Source: Auanema rhodensis
Lineage: Eukaryota; Nematoda; Chromadorea; Rhabditida; Rhabditidae
Length of the DNA: 64,000 nucleotides
NCBI GenBank assembly: GCA_964057225.1
Contig: OZ059896.1
Location: 23,308,501 to 23,372,500 of the forward strand
Direction of reading: 5' to 3'
Both the position numbers and the translations under genes were made by a program. Numbering within the stretch: position 1 is the first letter of the stretch; every line of letters begins with the position of its first letter. The notes under the pieces are model-generated. The model saw nothing but the letters and a program-made list of their open reading frames with translations, was not told where the DNA came from and ran no database searches. This document shows, piece after piece, positions 39,190 through 54,500 of this stretch.

Positions 39190-41301
39190 ATGCTAATTAA
39201 ATGTACACGTGATGTGCACTTGGTATGTAACTCGCTTCACGTGTAAGATAAAGAGATGCGGTTTTCAAAATTAGATTCCCCATGTCCATATTAGTCTAAA
39301 AACAAATTTTTATTGATATTGGTTCATGGTAACCATGACTTTGAAATTTACGTGAACTTTAATTTATGCTAATTAAATGTACACGTGATGTGCACTTGGT
39401 ATGTAACTCGCTTCACGTGAAAGATAAAGAGATGCGGTTTTCAAAATTAGATTCCCCATGTCCATATTAGTCTAAAAACAAATTTTTATTAATATTGGTT
39501 CATGGTAACCATGTCTTTGAAATTTACGTGAACTTTAATTTATGCTAATTAAATGTACACGTGATGTGCACTTGGTATGTAACTCGCTTCACGTGAAAGA
39601 TAAAGAGATGCGGTTTTCAAAATTAGATTCCCCATGTCCATATTAGTCTAAAAACAAATTTTTATTGATATTGGTTCATGGTAACCATGACTTTGAAATT
39701 TACGTGAACTTTAATTTATGCTAATTAAATGTACACGTGATGTGCACTTGGTATGTAACTCGCTTCACGTGTAAGATAAAGAGATGCGGTTTTCAAAATT
39801 AGATTCCCCATGTCCATATTAGTCTAAAAACAAATTTTTATTGATATTGGTTCATGGTAACCATGACTTTGAAATTTACGTGAACTTTAATTTATGCTAA
39901 TTAAATGTACACGTGATGTGCACTTGGTATGTAACTCGCTTCACGTGAAAGATAAAGAGATGCGGTTTTCAAAATTAGATTCCCCATGTCCATATTAGTC
40001 TAAAAACAAATTTTTATTAATATTGGTTCATGGTAACCATGTCTTTGAAATTTACGTGAACTTTAATTTATGCTAATTAAATGTACACGTGATGTGCACT
40101 TGGTATGTAACTCGCTTCACGTGAAAGATAAAGAGATGCGGTTTTCAAAATTAGATTCCCCATGTCCATATTAGTCTAAAAACAAATTTTTATTGATATT
40201 GGTTCATGGTAACCATGACTTTGAAATTTACGTGAACTTTAATTTATGCTAATTAAATGTACACGTGATGTGCACTTGGTATGTAACTCGCTTCACGTGT
40301 AAGATAAAGAGATGCGGTTTTCAAAATTAGATTCCCCATGTCCATATTAGTCTAAAAACAAATTGTTATTGATATTGGTTCATGGTAACCATGTCTTTGA
40401 AATTTACGTGAACTTTAATTTATGCTAATTAAATGTACACGTGATGTGCACTTGGTATGTAACTCGCTTCACGTGAAAGATAAAGAGATGCGGTTTTCAA
40501 AATTAGATTCCCCATGTCCATATTAGTCTAAAAACAAATTTTTATTAATATTGGTTCATGGTAACCATGTCTTTGAAATTTACGTGAACTTTAATTTATG
40601 CTAATTAAATGTACACGTGATGTGCACTTGGTATGTAACTCGCTTCACGTGAAAGATAAAGAGATGCGGTTTTCAAAATTAGATTCCCCATGTCCATATT
40701 AGTCTAAAAACAAATTTTTATTGATATTGGTTCATGGTAACCATGTCTTTGAAATTTACGTGAACTTTAATTTATGCTAATTAAATGTACACGTGATGTG
40801 CACTTGGTATGTAACTCGCTTCACGTGAAAGATAAAGAGATGCGGTTTTCAAAATTAGATTCCCCATGTCCATATTAGTCTAAAAACAAATTTTTATTAA
40901 TATTGGTTCATGGTAACCATGTCTTTGAAATTTACGTGAACTTTAATTTATGCTAATTAAATGTACACGTGATGTGCACTTGGTATGTAACTCGCTTCAC
41001 GTGAAAGATAAAGAGATGCGGTTTTCAAAATTAGATTCCCCATGTCCATATTAGTCTAAAAACAAATTTTTATTGATATTGGTTCATGGTAACCATGACT
41101 TTGAAATTTACGTGAACTTTAATTTATGCTAATTAAATGAACACGTGATGTGCACTTGGTATGTAACTCGCTTCACGTGTAAGATAAAGAGATGCGGTTT
41201 TCAAAATTAGATTCCCCATGTCCATATTAGTCTAAAAACAAATTGTTATTGATATTGGTTCATGGTAACCATGTCTTTGAAATTTACGTGAACTTTAATT
41301 T
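39190..41301 (+). repeat. Three-monomer repeat passing into a five-monomer repeat
   Basis: 'gtgtaagat' occurs at 39241, 39769, 40297 and 41177, with spacings of 528, 528 and 880 bp. The last two also share 'aattgttatt' (near 40362 and 41242). The period changes from 3 to 5 monomers within about 2 kb, as expected if unequal exchange resized the unit. Confidence 0.85.
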
Positions 41302-44300
41302 ATGCTAATTAAATGTACACGTGATGTGCACTTGGTATGTAACTCGCTTCACGTGAAAGATAAAGAGATGCGGTTTTCAAAATTAGATTCCCCATGTCCA
41401 TATTAGTCTAAAAACAAATTTTTATTAATATTGGTTCATGGTAACCATGTCTTTGAAATTTACGTGAACTTTAATTTATGCTAATTAAATGTACACGTGA
41501 TGTGCACTTGGTATGTAACTCGCTTCACGTGAAAGATAAAGAGATGCGGTTTTCAAAATTAGATTACCCATGTCCATATTAGTCTAAAAACAAATTTTTA
41601 TTAATATTGGTTCATGGTAACCATGTCTTTGAAATTTACGTGAACTTTAATTTATGCTAATTAAATGTACACGTGATGTGCACTTGGTATGTAACTCGCT
41701 TCACGTGAAAGATAAAGAGATGCGGTTTTCAAAATTAGATTCCCCATGCCCATATTAGTCTAAAAACAAATTTTTATTGATATTGGTTCATGGTAACCAT
41801 GACTTTGAAATTTACGTGAACTTTAATTTATGCTAATTAAATGTACACGTGATGTGCACTTGGTATGTAACTCGCTTCACGTGAAAGATAAAGAGATGCG
41901 GTTTTCAAAATTAGATTCCCCATGTCCATATTAGTCTAAAAACAAATTTTTATTGATATTGGTTCATGGTAACCATGACTTTGAAATTTACGTGAACTTT
42001 AATTTATGCTAATTAAATGTACACGTGATGTGCACTTGGTATGTAACTCGCTTCACGTGAAAGATAAAGAGATGCGGTTTTCAAAATTAGATTCCCCATG
42101 TCCATATTAGTATAAAAACAAATTTTTATTAATATTGGTTCATGGTAACCATGTCTTTGAAATTTACGTGAACTTTAATTTATGTTAATTAAATGTACAC
42201 GTGATGTGCACTTGGTATGTAACTCGCTTCACGTGAAAGATAAAGAGATGCGGTTTTCAAAATTAGATTCCCCATGTCCATATTAGTCTAAAAACAAATT
42301 TTTATTGATATTGGTTCATGGTAACCATGACTTTGAAATTTACGTGAACTTTAATTTATGCTAATTAAATGTACACGTGATGTGCACTTGGTATGTAACT
42401 CGCTTCACGTGAAAGATAAAGAGATGCGGTTTTCAAAATTAGATTCCCCATGTCCATATTAGTCTAAAAACAAATTTTTATTGATATTGGTTCATGGTAA
42501 CCATGACTTTGAAATTTACGTGAACTTTAATTTATGCTAATTAAATGTACACGTGATGTGCTCTTGGTATGTAACTCGCTTCACGTGAAAGATAAAGAGA
42601 TGCGGTTTTCAAAATTAGATTCCCCATGTCCATATTAGTCTAAAAACAAATTTTTATTGATATTGGTTCATGGTAACCATGACTTTGAAATTTACGTGAA
42701 CTTTAATTTATGCTAATTAAATGTACACGTGATGTGCACTTGGTATGTAACTCGCTTCACGTGAAAGATAAAGAGATTCGGTTTTCAAAATTAGATTCCC
42801 CATGTCCATATTAGTCTAAAAACAAATTTTTATTAATATTGGTTCATGGTAACCATGTCTTTGAAATTTACGTGAACTTTAATTTATGCTAATTAAATGT
42901 ACACGTGATGTGTACTTGGTATGTAACTCGCTTCACGTGAAAGATAAAGAGATGCGGTTTTCAAAATTAGATTCCCCATGTCCATATTAGTCTAAAAACA
43001 AATTTTTATTAATATTGGTTCATGGTAACCATGTCTTTGAAATTTACGTGAACTTTAATTTATGCTAATTAAATGTACACGTGATGTGCACTTGGTATAT
43101 AACTCGCTTCACGTGAAAGATAAAGAGATGCGGTTTTCAAAATTAGATTCCCCATGTCCATATTAGTCTAAAAACAAATTTTTATTAATATTGGTTCATG
43201 GTAACCATGTCTTTGAAATTTACGTGAACTTTAATTTATGCTAATTAAATGTACACGTGATGTGCACTTGGTATGTAACTCGCTTCACGTGAAAGATAAA
43301 GAGATGCGGTTTTCAAAATTAAATTCCCCATGTCCATATTAGTCTAAAAACAAATTTTTATTAATATTGGTTCATGGTAACCATGTCTTTGAAATTTACG
43401 TGAACTTTAATTTATGCTAATTAAATGCACACGTGATGTGCACTTGGTATGTAACTCGCTTCACGTGAAAGATAAAGAGATGCGGTTTTCAAAATTAAAT
43501 TCCCCATGTCCATATTAGTCTAAAAACAAATTTTTATTGATATTGGTTCATGGTAACCATGACTTTGAAATTTACGTGAACTTTAATTTATGCTAATTAA
43601 ATGTACACGTGATGTGCACTTGGTATGTAACTCGCTTCACGTGAAAGATAAAGAGATGCGGTTTTCAAAATTAGATTCTCCATGTCCATATTAGTCTAAA
43701 AACAAATTTTTATTAATATTGGTTCATGGTAACCATGTCTTTGAAATTTACGTGAACTTTAATTTATGCTAATTAAATGTACACGTGATGTGCACTTGGT
43801 ATGTAACTCGCTTCACGTGAAAGATAAAGAGATGCGGTTTTCAAAATTAGATTCCCCATGTCCATATTAGTCTAAAAACAAATTTTTATTAATATTGGTT
43901 CATGGTAACCATGTCTTTGAAATTTACGTGAACTTTAATTTATGCTAATTAAATGTACACGTGATGTGCACTTGGTATGTAACTCGCTTCACGTAAAAGA
44001 TAAAGAGATGCGGTCTTCAAAATTAGATTCCCCATGTCCATATTAGTCTAAAAACAAATTTTTATTGATATTAGTTCATGGTAACCATGACTTTGAAATT
44101 TACGTGAACTTTAATTTATGCTAATTAAATGTACACGTGATGTGCACTTGGTATGTAACTCGCTTCACGTGAATGATAAAGAGATGCGGTTTTCAAAATT
44201 AGATTCCCCATGTCCATATTAGTCTAAAAACAAATTTTTATTGATATTGCTCCATGGTAACCATGACTTTGAAATTTACGTGAACTTTAATTTATGCTAA

Positions 44301-47285
44301 TTAAATGTACACGTGATGTGCACTTGGTATGTAACTCGCTTCACGTGAAAGATAAAGAGATGCGGTTTTCAAAATTAGATTCCCCATGTCCATATTAGTC
44401 TAAAAACAAATTTTTATTAATATTGGTTCATGGTAACCATGTCTTTGAAATTTACGTGAACTTTAATTTATGCTAATTAAATGTACACGTGATGTGCACT
44501 TGGTATGTAACTCGCTTCACGTGAAAGATAAAGAGATGCGGTTTTCAAAATTAGATTCCCCATGTCCATATTAGTCTAAAAACAAATTTTTATTGATATT
44601 GGTTCATGGTAACCATGACTTTGAAATTTACGTGAACTTTAATTTATGCTAATTAAATGTACACGTGATGTGCACTTGGTATGTAACTCGCTTCACGTGA
44701 AAGATAAAGAGATGCGGTTTTCAAAATTAGATTCCCCATGTCCATATTAGTCTAAAAACAAATTTTTATTAATATTGGTTCATGGTAACCATGACTTTGA
44801 AATTTACGTGAACTTTAATTTATGCTAATTAAATGTACACGTGATGTGCACTTGGTATGTAACTCGCTTCACGTGAGAGATAAAGAGATGCGGTTTTCAA
44901 AATTAGATTCCCCATGTCCATATTAGTCTAAAAACAAATTTTTATTAATATTGGTTCATGGTAACCATGTCTTTGAAATTTACGTGAACTTTAATTTATG
45001 CTAATTAAATGTACACGTGATGTGCACTTGGTATGTAACTCGCTTCACGTGAAAGATAAAGAGATGCGGTTTTCAAAATTAGATTCCCCATGTCCATATT
45101 AGTCTAAAAACAAATTTTTATTAATATTGGTTCATGGTAACCATGTCTTTGAAATTTACGTGAACTTTAATTTATGCTAATTAAATGTACACGTGATGTG
45201 CACTTGGTATGTAACTCGCTTCACGTGAAAGATAAAGAGATGCGGTTTTCAAAATTAGATTCCCCATGTCCATATTAGTCTAAAAACAAATTTTTATTAA
45301 TATTGGTTCATGGTAACCATGTCTTTGAAATTTACGTGAACTTTAATTTATGCTAATTAAATGTACACGTGATGTGCACTTGGTATGTAACTCGCTTCAC
45401 GTGAAAGATAAAGAGATGCGGTTTTCAAAATTAGATTCCCCATGTCCATATTAGTCTAAAAACAAATTTTTATTGATATTGGTTCATGGTAACCATGACT
45501 TTGAAATTTACGTGAACTTTAATTTATGCTAATTAAATGTACACGTGATGTGCACTTGGTATGTAACTCGCTTCACGTGAAAGATAAAGAGATGCGGTTT
45601 TCAAAATTAGATTCCCCATGTCCATATTAGTCTAAAAACAAATTTTTATTGATATTGGTTCATGGTAACCATGACTTTGAAATTTACGTGAACTTTAATT
45701 TATGCTAATTAAATGTACACGTGATGTGCACTTGGTACGTAACTCGCTTCACGTGAAAGATAAAGAGATGCGGTTTTCAAAATTAGATTCCCCATGTCCA
45801 TATTAGTCTAAAAACAAATTTTTATTAATATTGGTTCATGGTAACCATGACTTTGAAATTTACGTGAACTTTAATTTATGCTAATTAAATGTACACGTGA
45901 TGTGCACTTGGTATGTAACTCGCTTCACGTGAAAGATAAAGAGATGCGGTTTTCAAAATTAGATTCCCCATGTCCATATTAGTCTAAAAACAAATTTTTA
46001 TTAATATTGGTTCATGGTAACCATGTCTTTGAAATTTACGTGAACTTTAATTTATGCTAATTAAATGTACACGTGATGTGCACTTGGTATGTAACTCGCT
46101 TCACGTGAAAGATAAAGAGATGCGGTTTTCAAAATTAGATTCCCCATGTCCATATTAGTCTAAAAACAAATTTTTATTGATATTGGTTCATGGTAACCAT
46201 GACTTTGAAATTTACGTGAACTTTAATTTATGCTAATTAAATGTACACGTGATGTGCACTTGGTATGTAACTCGCTTCACGTGAAAGATAAAGAGATGCG
46301 GTTTTCAAAATTAGATTCCCCATGTCCATATTAGTCTAAAAACAAATTTTTATTGATATTGGTTCATGGTAACCATGACTTTGAAATTTACGTGAACTTT
46401 AATTTATGCTAATTAAATGTACACGTGATGTGCACTTGGTATGTAACTCGCTTCACGTGAAAGATAAAGAGATGCGGTTTTCAAAATTAGATTCCCCATG
46501 TCCATATTAGTATAAAAATAAATTTTTATTGATATTGGTTCATGGTAACCATGACTTTGAAATTTACGTGAACTTTAATTTATGCTAATTAAATGTACAC
46601 GTGATGTGCACTTGGTATGTAACTCGCTTCACGTGAAAGATAAAGAGATGCGGTTTTCAAAATTAGATTCCCCATGTCCATATTAGTCTAAAAACAAATT
46701 TTTATTGATATTGGTTCATGGTAACCATGATTTTGAAATTTACGTGAACTTTAATTTATGCTAATTAAATGTACACGTGATGTGCACTTGGTATGTAACT
46801 CGCTTCACGTGAAAGATAAAGAAATGCGGTTTTCAAAATTAGATTCCCCATGTCCATATTAGTCTAAAAACAAATTTTTATTGATATTGGTTCATGGTAA
46901 CCAGGTCTTTGAAATTTACGTGAACTTTAATTTATGCTAATTAAATGTACACGTGATGTGCACTTGGTATGTAACTCGCTTCACGTAAAAGATAAAGAGA
47001 TGCGGTTTTCAAAATTAGATTCCCCATGTCCATATTAGTCTAAAAACAAATTTTTATTGATATTGGTTCATGGTAACCATGATTTTGAAATTTACGTGAA
47101 CTTTAATTTATGCTAATTAAATGTACACGTGATGTGCACTTGGTATGTAACTCGCTTCACGTGAAAGATAAAGAAATGCGGTTTTCAAAATTAGATTCCC
47201 CATGTCCATATTAGTCTAAAAACAAATTTTTATTGATATTGGTTCATGGTAACCATGACTTTGATATTTACGTGAACTTTAATTT

Positions 47286-49397
47286 ATGCTAATTAAATGT
47301 ACACGTGATGTGCACTTGGTATGTAACTCGCTTCACGTGAAAGATAAAGAGATGCGGTTTTCAAAATTAGATTCCCCATGTCCATATTAGTCTAAAAACA
47401 AATTTTTATTAATATTGGTTCATGGTAACCATGTCTTTGAAATTTACGTGAACTTTAATTTATGCTAATTAAATGTACACGTGATGTGCACTTGGTATGT
47501 AACTCGCTTCACGTGAAAGATAAAGAGATGCGGTTTTCAAAATTAGATTCCCCATGTCCATATTAGTCTAAAAACAAATTTTTATTAATATTGGTTCATG
47601 CTAACCATGTCTTTGAAATTTACGTGAACTTTAATTTATGCTAATTAAATGTACACGTGATGTGCACTTGGTATGTAACTCGCTTCACGTGAAAGATAAA
47701 GCGATGCGGTTTTCAAAATTAGATTCCCCATGTCCATATTAGTCTAAAAACAAATTTTTATTAATATTGGTTCATGGTAACCATGTCTTTGAAATTTACG
47801 TGAACTTTAATTTATGCTAATTAAATGTACACGTGATGTGCACTTGGTATGTAACTCGCTTCACGTGAAAGATAAAGAGATGCGGTTTTCAAAATTAGAT
47901 TCCCCATGTCCATATTAGTCTAAAAACAAATTTTTATTAATATTGGTTCATGGTAACCATGTCTTTGAAATTTACGTGAACTTTAATTTATGCTAATTAA
48001 ATGTACACGTGATGTGCACTTGGTATGTAACTCGCTTCACGTGAAAGATAAAGAGATGCGGTTTTCAAAATTAGATTCCCCATGTCCATATTAGTCTAAA
48101 AACAAATTTTTATTAATATTGGTTCATGGTAACCATGTCTTTGAAATTTACGTGAACTTTAATTTATGCTAATTAAATGTACACGTGATGTGCACTTGGT
48201 ATGTAACTCGCTTCACGTGAAAGATAAAGAGATGCGGTTTTCAAAATTAGATTCCCCATGTCCATATTAGTCTAAAAACAAATTTTTATTAATATTGGTT
48301 CATGGTAACCATGTCTTTGAAATTTACGTGAACTTTAATTTATGCTAATTAAATGTACACGTGATGTGCACTTGGTATGTAACTCGCTTCACGTGAAAGA
48401 TAAAGAGATGCGGTTTTCAAAATTAGATTCCCCATGTCCATATTAGTCTAAAAACAAATTTTTATTAATATTGGTTCATGGTAACCATGTCTTTGAAATT
48501 TACGTGAACTTTAATTTATGCTAATTAAATGTACACGTGATGTGCACTTGGTATGTAACTCGCTTCACGTGAAAGATAAAGAGATGCGGTTTTCAAAATT
48601 AGATTCCCCATGTCCATATTAGTCTAAAAACAAATTTTTATTAATATTGGTTCATGGTAACCATGTCTTTGAAATTTACGTGAACTTTAATTTATGCTAA
48701 TTAAATGTACACGTGATGTGCACTTGGTATGTAACTCGCTTCACGTGAAAGATAAAGAGATGCGGTTTTCAAAATTAGATTCCCCTTGTCCATATTAGTC
48801 TAAAAACAAATTTTTATTAATATTGGTTCATGGTAACCATGTCTTTGAAATTTACGTGAACTTTAATTTATGCTAATTAAATGTACACGTGATGTGCACT
48901 TGGTATGTAACTCGCTTCACGTGAAAGATAAAGAGATGCGGTTTTCAAAATTAGATTCCCCATGTCCATATTAGTCTAAAAACAAATTTTTATTAATATT
49001 GGTTCATGGTAACCATGTCTTTGAAATTTACGTGAACTTTAATTTATGCTAATTAAATGTACACGTGATGTGCACTTGGTATGTAACTCGCTTCACGTGA
49101 AAGATAAAAAGATGCGGTTTTCAAAATTAGATTCCCCATGTCCATATTAGTCTAAAAACAAATTTTTATTAATATTGGTTCATGGTAACCATGTCTTTGA
49201 AATTTACGTGAACTTTAATTTATGCTAATTAAATGTACACGTGATGTGCACTTGGTATGTAACTCGCTTCACGTGAAAGATAAAGAGATGCGGTTTTCAA
49301 AATTAGATTCCCCATGTCCATATTAGTCTAAAAACAAATTTTTATTAATATTGGTTCATGGTAACCATGTCTTTGAAATTTACGTGAACTTTAATTT
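47286..49397 (+). repeat. Uninterrupted run of 12 type A monomers
   Basis: All twelve monomers have A at position 126 and T at 149, while type A and B elsewhere alternate every one to five monomers. Only scattered private changes are seen ('catgctaacc' near 47599, 'agcgatg' near 47700, 'ccccttg' near 48783, 'taaaaag' near 49107). This is the longest single-type run I noted and points to local homogenisation. Confidence 0.75.
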
Positions 49398-51509
49398 ATG
49401 CTAATTAAATGTACACGTGATGTGCACTTGGTATGTAACTCGCTTCACGTGAAAGATAAAGAGATGCGGTTTTCAAAATTAGATTCCCCATGTCCATATT
49501 AGTATAAAAATAAATTTTTATTGATATTGGTTCATGGTAACCATGACTTTGAAATTTACGTGAACTTTAATTTATGCTAATTAAATGTACACGTGATGTG
49601 CACTTGGTATGTAACTCGCTTCACGTGAAAGATAAAAAGATGCGGTTTTCAAAATTAGATTCCCCATGTCCATATTAGTCTAAAAACAAATTTTTATTAA
49701 TATTGGTTCATGGTAACCATGTCTTTGAAATTTACGTGAACTTTAATTTATGCTAATTAAATGTACACGTGATGTGCACTTGGTATGTAACTCGCTTCAC
49801 GTAAAAGATAAAGAGATGCGGTTTTCAAAATTAGATTCCCCATGTCCATATTAGTCTAAAAACAAATTTTTATTGATATTGGTTCATGGTAACCATGATT
49901 TTGAAATTTACGTGAACTTTAATTTATGCTAATTAAATGTACACGTGATGTGCACTTGGTATGTAACTCGCTTCACGTGAAAGATAAAGAAATGCGGTTT
50001 TCAAAATTAGATTCCCCATGTCCATTTTAGTCTAAAAACAAATTTTTATTGATATTGGTTCATGGTAACCATGACTTTGATATTTACGTGAACTTTAATT
50101 TATGCTAATTAAATGTACACGTGATGTGCACTTGGTATGTAACTCGCTTCACGTGAAAGATAAAGAGATGCGGTTTTCAAAATTAGATTCCCCATGTCCA
50201 TATTAGTCTAAAAACAAATTTTTGTTGATATTGGTGCATGGTAACCATGACTTTGAAATTTACGTGAACTTTAATTTATGCTAATTAAATGTACACGTGA
50301 TGTGCACTTGGTATGTAACTCGCTTCACGTAAAAGATAAAGAGATGCGGTTTTCAAAATTAGATTCCCCATGTCCATATTAGTCTAAAAACAAATTTTTA
50401 TTGATATTGGTGCATGGTAACCATGACTTTGAAATTTACGTGAACTTTAATTTATGCTAATTAAATGTACACTTGATGTACACTTGGTATGTAACTCGCT
50501 TCACGTGAAAGATAAAGAGATGCGGTTTTCAAAATTAGATTCCCCATGTCCATATTAGTTTAAAAACAAATTTTTATTGATATTGGTGCATGGTAACCAT
50601 GACTTTGAAATTTACGTGAACTTTAATTTATGCTAATTAAATGTACACGTGATGTGCACTTGGTATGTAACTCGCTTCACGTGAAAGATAAAGAGATGCG
50701 GTTTTCAAAATTAGATTTCCCATGTCCATATTAGTATAAAAATAAATTTTTATTGATATTGGTTCATGGTAACCATGACTTTGAAATTTACGTGAACTTT
50801 AATTTATGTTAATTAAATGTACACGTGATGTGCACTTGGTATGTAACTCGCTTCACGTGAAAGATAAAGAGATGCGGTTTTCAAAATTAGATTCCCCATG
50901 TCCATATTAGTCTAAAAACAAATTTTTATTGATATTGGTTCATGGTAACCATGATTTTGAAATTTACGTGAACTTTAATTTATGCTAATTAAATGTACAC
51001 GTGATGTGCACTTGGTATGTAACTCGCTTCACGTGAAAGATAAAGAAATGCGGTTTTCAAAATTAGATTCCCCATGTCCATTTTAGTCTAAAAACAAATT
51101 TTTATTGATATTGGTTCATGGTAACCATGTCTTTGAAATTTTCGTGAACTTTAATTTATGCTAATTAAATGTACACATGATGTGCACTTGGTATGTAACT
51201 CGCTTCATGTGAAAGATAAAGAGATGCGGTTTTCAAAATTAGATTCCCCATGTCCATATTAGTCTAAAAACAAATTTTTATTAATATTGGTTCATGGTAA
51301 CCATGTCTTTGAAATTTACGTGAACTTTAATTTATGCTAATTAAATGTACACGTGATGTGCACTTGGTATGTAACTCGCTTCACGTGAAAGATAAAGAGA
51401 TGCGGTTTTCAAAATTAGATTCCCCATGTCCATATTAGTCTAAAAACAAATTTTTATTGATATTGGTTCATGGTAACCATGACCTTGAAATTTACGTGAA
51501 CTTTAATTT

Positions 51510-54500
51510 ATGCTAATTAAATGTAAACGTAATGTGAACTTGGTATGTAACTCGCTTCACGTGTAAGATAAAGAGATGCGGTTTTCAAAATTAGATTCCC
51601 CATGTCCATATTAGTCTAAAAACAAATTTTTATTGATATTGGTTCATGGTAACCATGTCTTTGAAATTTTCGTGAACTTTAATTTATGCTAATTAAATGT
51701 ACACATGATGTGCACTTGGTATGTAACTCGCTTCATGTGAAAGATAAAGAGATGCGGTTTTCAAAATTAGATTCCCCATGTCCATATTAGTCTAAAAACA
51801 AATTTTTATTAATATTGGTTCATGGTAACCATGTCTTTGAAATTTACGTGAACTTTAATTTATGCTAATTAAATGTACACGTGATGTGCACTTGGTATGT
51901 AACTCGCTTCACGTGAAAGATAAAGAGATGCGGTTTTCAAAATTAGATTCCCCATGTCCATATTAGTCTAAAAACAAATTTTTATTAATATTGGTTCATG
52001 GTAACCATGTCTTTGAAATTTACGTGAACTTTAATTTATGCTAATTAAATGTACACGTGATGTGCACTTGGTATGTAACTCGCTTCACGTGAAAGATAAA
52101 GAGATGCGGTTTTCAAAATTAGATTCCCCATGTCCATATTAGTCTAAAAACAAATTTTTATTGATATTGGTTCATGGTAAACATGACTTTGAAATTTACG
52201 TGAACTTTAATTTATGCTAATTAAATGTACACGTGATGTGCACTTGGTATGTAACTCGCTTCACGTGTAAGATAAAGAGATGCGGTTTTCAAAATTAGAT
52301 TCCCCATGTCCATATTAGTCTAAAAACAAATTGTTATTGATATTGGTTCATGGTAACCATGTCTTTGAAATTTTCGTGAACTTTAATTTATGCTAATTAA
52401 ATGTACACGTGATGTGCACTTGGTATGTAACTCGCTTCATGTGAAAGATAAAGAGATGCGGTTTTCAAAATTAGATTCCCCATGTCCATATTAGTCTAAA
52501 AACAAATTTTTATTAATATTGGTTCATGGTAACCATGTCTTTGAAATTTACGTGAACTTTAATTTATGCTAATTAAATGTACACGTGATGTGCTCTTGGT
52601 ATGTAACTCGCTTCACGTGAAAGATAAAGAGATGCGGTTTTCAAAATTAGATTCCCCATGTCCATATTAGTCTAAAAACAAATTTTTATTAATATTGGTT
52701 CATGGTAACCATGTCTTTGAAATTTACGTGAACTTTAATTTATGCTAATTAAATGTACACGTGATGTGCACTTGGTATGTAACTCGCTTCACGTGAAAGA
52801 AAAAGAGATGCGGTTTTCAAAATTAGATTCCCCATGTCCATATTAGTCTAAAAACAAATTTTTATTGATATTGGTTCATGGTAACCATGACTTTGAAATT
52901 TACGTGAACTTTAATTTATGCTAATTAAATGTACACGTGATGTGCACTTGGTATGTAACTCGCTTCACGTGAAAGATAAAGAGATGCGGTTTTCAAAATT
53001 AGATTCCCCATGTCCATATTAGTCTAAAAACAAATTTTTATTGATATTGGTTCATGGTAACCATGATTTTGAAATTTACGTGAACTTTAATTTATGCTAA
53101 TTAAATGTACACGTGATGTGCACTTGGTATGTAACTCGCTTCACGTGAAAGATAAAGAGATGCGGTTTTCAAAATTAGATTCCCCATGTCCATATTAGTC
53201 TAAAAACAAATTTTTATTAATATTGGTTCATGGTAACCATGACTTTGAAATTTACGTGAACTTTAATTTATGCTAATTAAATGTACACGTGATGTGCACT
53301 TGGTATGTAACTCGCTTCACGTGAAAGATAAAGAGATGCGGTTTTCAAAATTAGATTCCCCATGTCCATATTAGTCTAAAAACAAATTTTTATTAATATT
53401 GGTTCATGGTAACCATGTCTTTGAAATTTACGTGAACTTTAATTTATGCTAATTAAATGTACACGTGATGTGCACTTGGTATGTAACTCGCTTCACGTGA
53501 AAGATAAAGAGATGCGGTTTTCAAAATTAGATTCCCCATGTCCATATTAGTCTAAAAACAAATTTTTATTAATATTGGTTCATGGTAACCATGTCTTTGA
53601 AATTTACGTGAACTTTAATTTATGCTAATTAAATGTACACGTGATGTGCACTTGGTATGTAACTCGCTTCACGTGAAAGATAAAGAGATGCGGTTTTCAA
53701 AATTAAATTCCCCATGTCCATATTAGTCTAAAAACAAATTTTTATTGATATTGGTTCATGGTAACCATGACTTTGAAATTTACGTGAACTTTAATTTATG
53801 CTAATTAAATGTACACGTGATGTGCACTTGGTATGTAACTCGCTTCACGTGTAAGATAAAGAGATGCGGTTTTCAAAATTAGATTCCCCATGTCCATATT
53901 AGTCTAAAAACAAATTTTTATTGATATTGGTTCATGGTAACCATGTCTTTGAAATTTTCGTGAACTTTAATTTATGCTAATTAAATGTACACGTGATGTG
54001 CACTTGGTATGTAACTCGCTTCACGTGAAAGATAAAGAGATGCGGTTTTCAAAATTAGATTCCCCATGTCCATATTAGTCTAAAAACAAATTTTTATTGA
54101 TATTGGTTCATGGTAACCATGACTTTGAAATTTACGTGAACTTTAATTTATGCTAATTAAATGTACACGTGATGTGCACTTGGTATGTAACTCGCTTCAC
54201 GTGAAAGATAAAGAGATGCGGTTTTCAAAATTAGATTCCCCATGTCCATATTAGTCTAAAAACAAATTTTTATTGATATTGGTTCATGGTAACCATGACT
54301 TTGAAATTTACGTGAACTTTAATTTATGCTAATTAAATGTACACGTGATGTGCACTTGGTATGTAACTCGCTTTACGTGAAAGATAAAGAGATGCGGTTT
54401 TCAAAATTAGATTCCCCATGTCCATATTAGTCTAAAAACAAATTTTTATTAATATTGGTTCATGGTAACCATGTCTTTGAAATTTACGTGAACTTTAATT

